Positions 61,910 to 64,000 of a DNA stretch of 64,000 nt are shown here, piece by piece. Position numbers and translations under genes: made by a program. A model generated the notes under the pieces. That model saw only the letters and a program-made list of their open reading frames with translations. It did no database searches and had not been told where the DNA came from. Positions within the stretch are counted from its first letter, which is position 1, and each line of letters begins with the position of its first letter. This DNA comes from Hellea sp965224755 (lineage in GTDB: Bacteria; Pseudomonadota; Alphaproteobacteria; Caulobacterales; Maricaulaceae), in NCBI GenBank assembly GCA_965224755.1, contig OZ245061.1, positions 2,480,001 to 2,544,000 of the forward strand, in the 5' to 3' direction.

Positions 61910-62455
61910 ATGCCCAAAAAGACATCTAAGCCCGCCCCATCCAAGCCCGCGCGCTTGAGAAAACTCACCGAAGCGGCAACGGCTTATGGCGAGCGCAGCT
62001 TTAGCAATTACGCGCAAATCCGCTCAGCCGCCGAAGCCCTTCGCGACGGGCTCTGCGCTTGGCTGGATAGCGAGAAACAATGTGTTTTTCTGGTTCCGCC
62101 ACAAGGCCCGTTTACGGCGCAAAATTACCGCTCTGCTGCCTTCTCGGTCGCCGGCAAAGGGTTCCTGCCGCTCGAACCGATCAGTTTTGGCCTGGCGGTG
62201 AATATTTCCGGTGAGGGCGATTATATGCGGATTATCCTGACGTGCCGCAAGGAAGGCACTAAAATGTTTATCCATATTGAGGAAGGCCGCGAGGCGGTAT
62301 TGTCTCTGCCGCTGGACAAAGCCGAAATGACTCGCTTCTTTGAATCAATTTATGAACATCTTCTAAGCTGGTTTAACACGCGGGTCGATCAATATGACAA
62401 TGGCGATTACGGCAGTAATGATATCGGATTTGATATTCTGCGCGTGGATGGCTAG
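61910..62455 (+). CDS. Hypothetical protein
   Basis: 181 residues, no signal peptide, basic Pro/Ser/Lys-rich start (MPKKTSKPAPSKPARLRKL). The body has an alternating beta pattern (KQCVFLVPPQGPFTAQNY, YMRIILTCRKEGTKMFIHIE) and an acidic C-terminus (YDNGDYGSNDIGFDIL). Not recognised. Lies just before the antiporter gene. Confidence 0.65.
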   Translation: MPKKTSKPAPSKPARLRKLTEAATAYGERSFSNYAQIRSAAEALRDGLCAWLDSEKQCVFLVPPQGPFTAQNYRSAAFSVAGKGFLPLEPISFGLAVNISGEGDYMRIILTCRKEGTKMFIHIEEGREAVLSLPLDKAEMTRFFESIYEHLLSWFNTRVDQYDNGDYGSNDIGFDILRVDG

Positions 62456-62501
62456 ATGTTGCAGGTGCTGTTAGATTCAAATTTGGGGCGGGGGAAGTAA
62501 T

Positions 62502-64000
62502 ATGGCTGAAGACCTCGTCCATCACGCCGTTAATATGTTGCCGTTCAAGATCGCCTTGATCGGAACTTTGGGTATTGGCGCGCAATGGCTGGCCTGGAAA
62601 CTGCAACGTCCGGCGATTGTGCTGATGGCCATTGCCGGGCTAATCTTTGGCCCCCTGCTCGGCTGGGTCATGACTTTGGGACTGCCCAATAATGTCCAGC
62701 ATTTTGTCGATATGTTCCGCTTGGACCCGGTCAATGATTTTCAAAACCTCTATCGCCCGATGATCGGAATCGCCGTGGCTATTATCCTGTTTGAAGGCGG
62801 GCTGAATTTACGGTTCAAAGATTTAGGCGACGCCTCCCATGCTGTCGGGCGTATGGTGTTTATCGCGGCCCCGGTTGCGTGGCTCCTTGGCACCGGCGCG
62901 GCGCATTATATTGTCGGTCTTCCCCTCGATATTTCGGCCATGGTCGGCGGGCTCTTTATTGTGACGGGGCCAACGGTGATTATGCCCTTGCTGCGGCAAG
63001 CCCACCTAAAATCCCGCCCGGCTAATATCCTGAAATGGGAAGGGATTGTGAACGACCCGCTTGGCGCGCTATTCGCGGTTGGCGGTTATGAATTTATCCG
63101 CTTTGCCCAATCCGAAGCCTCAATGTATTTCGTCTTCGGCAAGCTCGCTTTTGCGGCTATTTTAGGCGCAGTTGTCGGGATTATCTCGGGCTTTGGCCTC
63201 GCTTGGGCCTTTCGCGGCGGCCATATACCCGAATATCTCAAAGCCCCTGTTGTCTTGGCTTGGGTGCTGGCTATTTATGTGCTCGCCAATACGGCCGCGA
63301 GTGAAACAGGGCTTTTGGCGGTCACAGCGCTGGGCATGACCATGGCCAATACAAAATTTGCGGCTATGGTCGAAATGCGGCGCTTTAAAGAAAATATCGC
63401 CATCATATTGGTTTCGGGTATTTTCGTTATTCTAACCGCCACACTAACGCCCGATGTGCTCAAAGCCTTCCTGACGGAATGGCGCGTGCTCGCATTCGTT
63501 CTCGCCATGATGATTATTGTGCGCCCGGTTGCCGTGATGATTTCAACGCTCTGGTCAGGGCTAAACTGGCGCGAGAGCCTGCTGATTAGTTTCATCGCCC
63601 CGCGCGGTGTTGTGGCCGTGGCCGTGGCCGGTCTCTTTGCCGCCGAACTCACAGCTCTTGGCCGCCCCGAAGGCGCGCTTTTTGTGCCGCTCGCTTTCGC
63701 GCTTGTCTTTGCCAGCGTGCTTTTTGCCGGCTTCTTTATCAGCCCTATTTCCAAAGCTCTGGGTTTGGCCTCAGGCGGCGGGGACGGGGTGATGATTGTC
63801 GGAGCCAACCCTTGGTCATTAGGTTTGGCCAAAGCCCTTAAAGAAATGGATGTTAAAGTTCTGGTCGCGGATACCAATTGGCGGCGTCTGCGCGGCGCAA
63901 GGCTGGAAGGCCACGCAACGTTTTACGGCGAAGTCCTGTCCGAAAATGCGGATTTCCGGCTTGACCATTCTGCCTTTAACCACCTGATTGCAGCGACACC
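62502..64000 (+). CDS. CPA1-type cation:proton antiporter with TrkA-N domain (3' end missing)
   Basis: The open frame runs from ATG 62502 past the window end (about 499 residues seen). About 12 membrane helices are predicted. The exchanger motifs are MVGGLFIVTGPTVIMPLL and the ion-binding Asn-Asp in WEGIVNDPLGALFAVG, which is the electroneutral CPA1 form. After the last helix (residue ~420) a Rossmann/TrkA-N regulatory domain starts (GVMIVGANPWSLGLAKALKEM). It exchanges Na+ or K+ for H+ across the inner membrane. Confidence 0.92.
   Translation, partial: MAEDLVHHAVNMLPFKIALIGTLGIGAQWLAWKLQRPAIVLMAIAGLIFGPLLGWVMTLGLPNNVQHFVDMFRLDPVNDFQNLYRPMIGIAVAIILFEGGLNLRFKDLGDASHAVGRMVFIAAPVAWLLGTGAAHYIVGLPLDISAMVGGLFIVTGPTVIMPLLRQAHLKSRPANILKWEGIVNDPLGALFAVGGYEFIRFAQSEASMYFVFGKLAFAAILGAVVGIISGFGLAWAFRGGHIPEYLKAPVVLAWVLAIYVLANTAASETGLLAVTALGMTMANTKFAAMVEMRRFKENIAIILVSGIFVILTATLTPDVLKAFLTEWRVLAFVLAMMIIVRPVAVMISTLWSGLNWRESLLISFIAPRGVVAVAVAGLFAAELTALGRPEGALFVPLAFALVFASVLFAGFFISPISKALGLASGGGDGVMIVGANPWSLGLAKALKEMDVKVLVADTNWRRLRGARLEGHATFYGEVLSENADFRLDHSAFNHLIAAT

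Overview
The window is chromosomal DNA from an alphaproteobacterium, most likely a low-GC member of the Caulobacterales/Hyphomonadaceae (Robiginitomaculum/Hellea-like; this is an inference). The evidence is a CtrA master cell-cycle regulator with Asp51 and GANTC (CcrM) sites in its upstream region, an alphaproteobacterial-type FliJ next to it, a TadG-like pilus protein, and the gene order of the household operons. There is no rRNA, CRISPR array, prophage or replication origin.

Layout. 1-9.7 kb holds household and cell-cycle genes: partial purN, a TadG/VWA protein, ndk, an ABC-F ATPase broken by two single-base frameshifts, a few hypotheticals, an I78-type inhibitor lipoprotein, a ParA-like protein, an operon of EF-hand protein + ECF sigma factor + anti-sigma, fliJ and ctrA. 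9.7-35.0 kb is an accessory island dominated by Rhs/YD-repeat genes on the minus strand. One full-length secreted Rhs gene (A, 34.4-30.2 kb) is followed by six 5'-truncated Rhs cassettes (B-G). Each has part of the conserved Rhs core, the core-end motif DPSG, a different C-terminal tip, and then one or two small or lipoprotein genes in the immunity-gene position. The island ends in debris that contains a HigB/HigA-type toxin-antitoxin pair and a stub of an IS3-family transposase gene. A small secreted YD-repeat protein is encoded divergently from the full-length Rhs gene.

35-48.7 kb is the transcription/translation block, all on the minus strand and read as tRNA-Tyr, tRNA-Gly, tuf, tRNA-Trp, secE, nusG, rplK, rplA, rplJ, rplL, rpoB, rpoC. 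48.8-64 kb holds rlmB, a DUF805 gene apparently inserted at the rlmB 3' end, rpoN, an EF-hand lipoprotein, the overlapping trpFBA operon, a large secreted protein, a VOC protein, a TPR protein, an SDR-ABM fusion, a repeat-containing lipoprotein and a partial CPA1 antiporter.

How it may work together. The Rhs island looks like a polymorphic-toxin locus in which one expressed full-length gene can acquire new tips by recombination through the near-identical core of the downstream cassettes. A 4.3-kb near-exact duplication, the mosaic cores and missing ribosome-binding sites on some orphan cassettes fit this. The unusual parts are: peptidase-like lipoproteins in the partner position of two tip types (an S9 peptidase with intact triad, present twice, and a ClpP-fold protein); a TonB-box-like motif at the core/tip junction of several tips; and two families of palindromic mini-elements inserted in the Rhs core, several of them in frame. 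None of the tips could be assigned to a known toxin family by eye.
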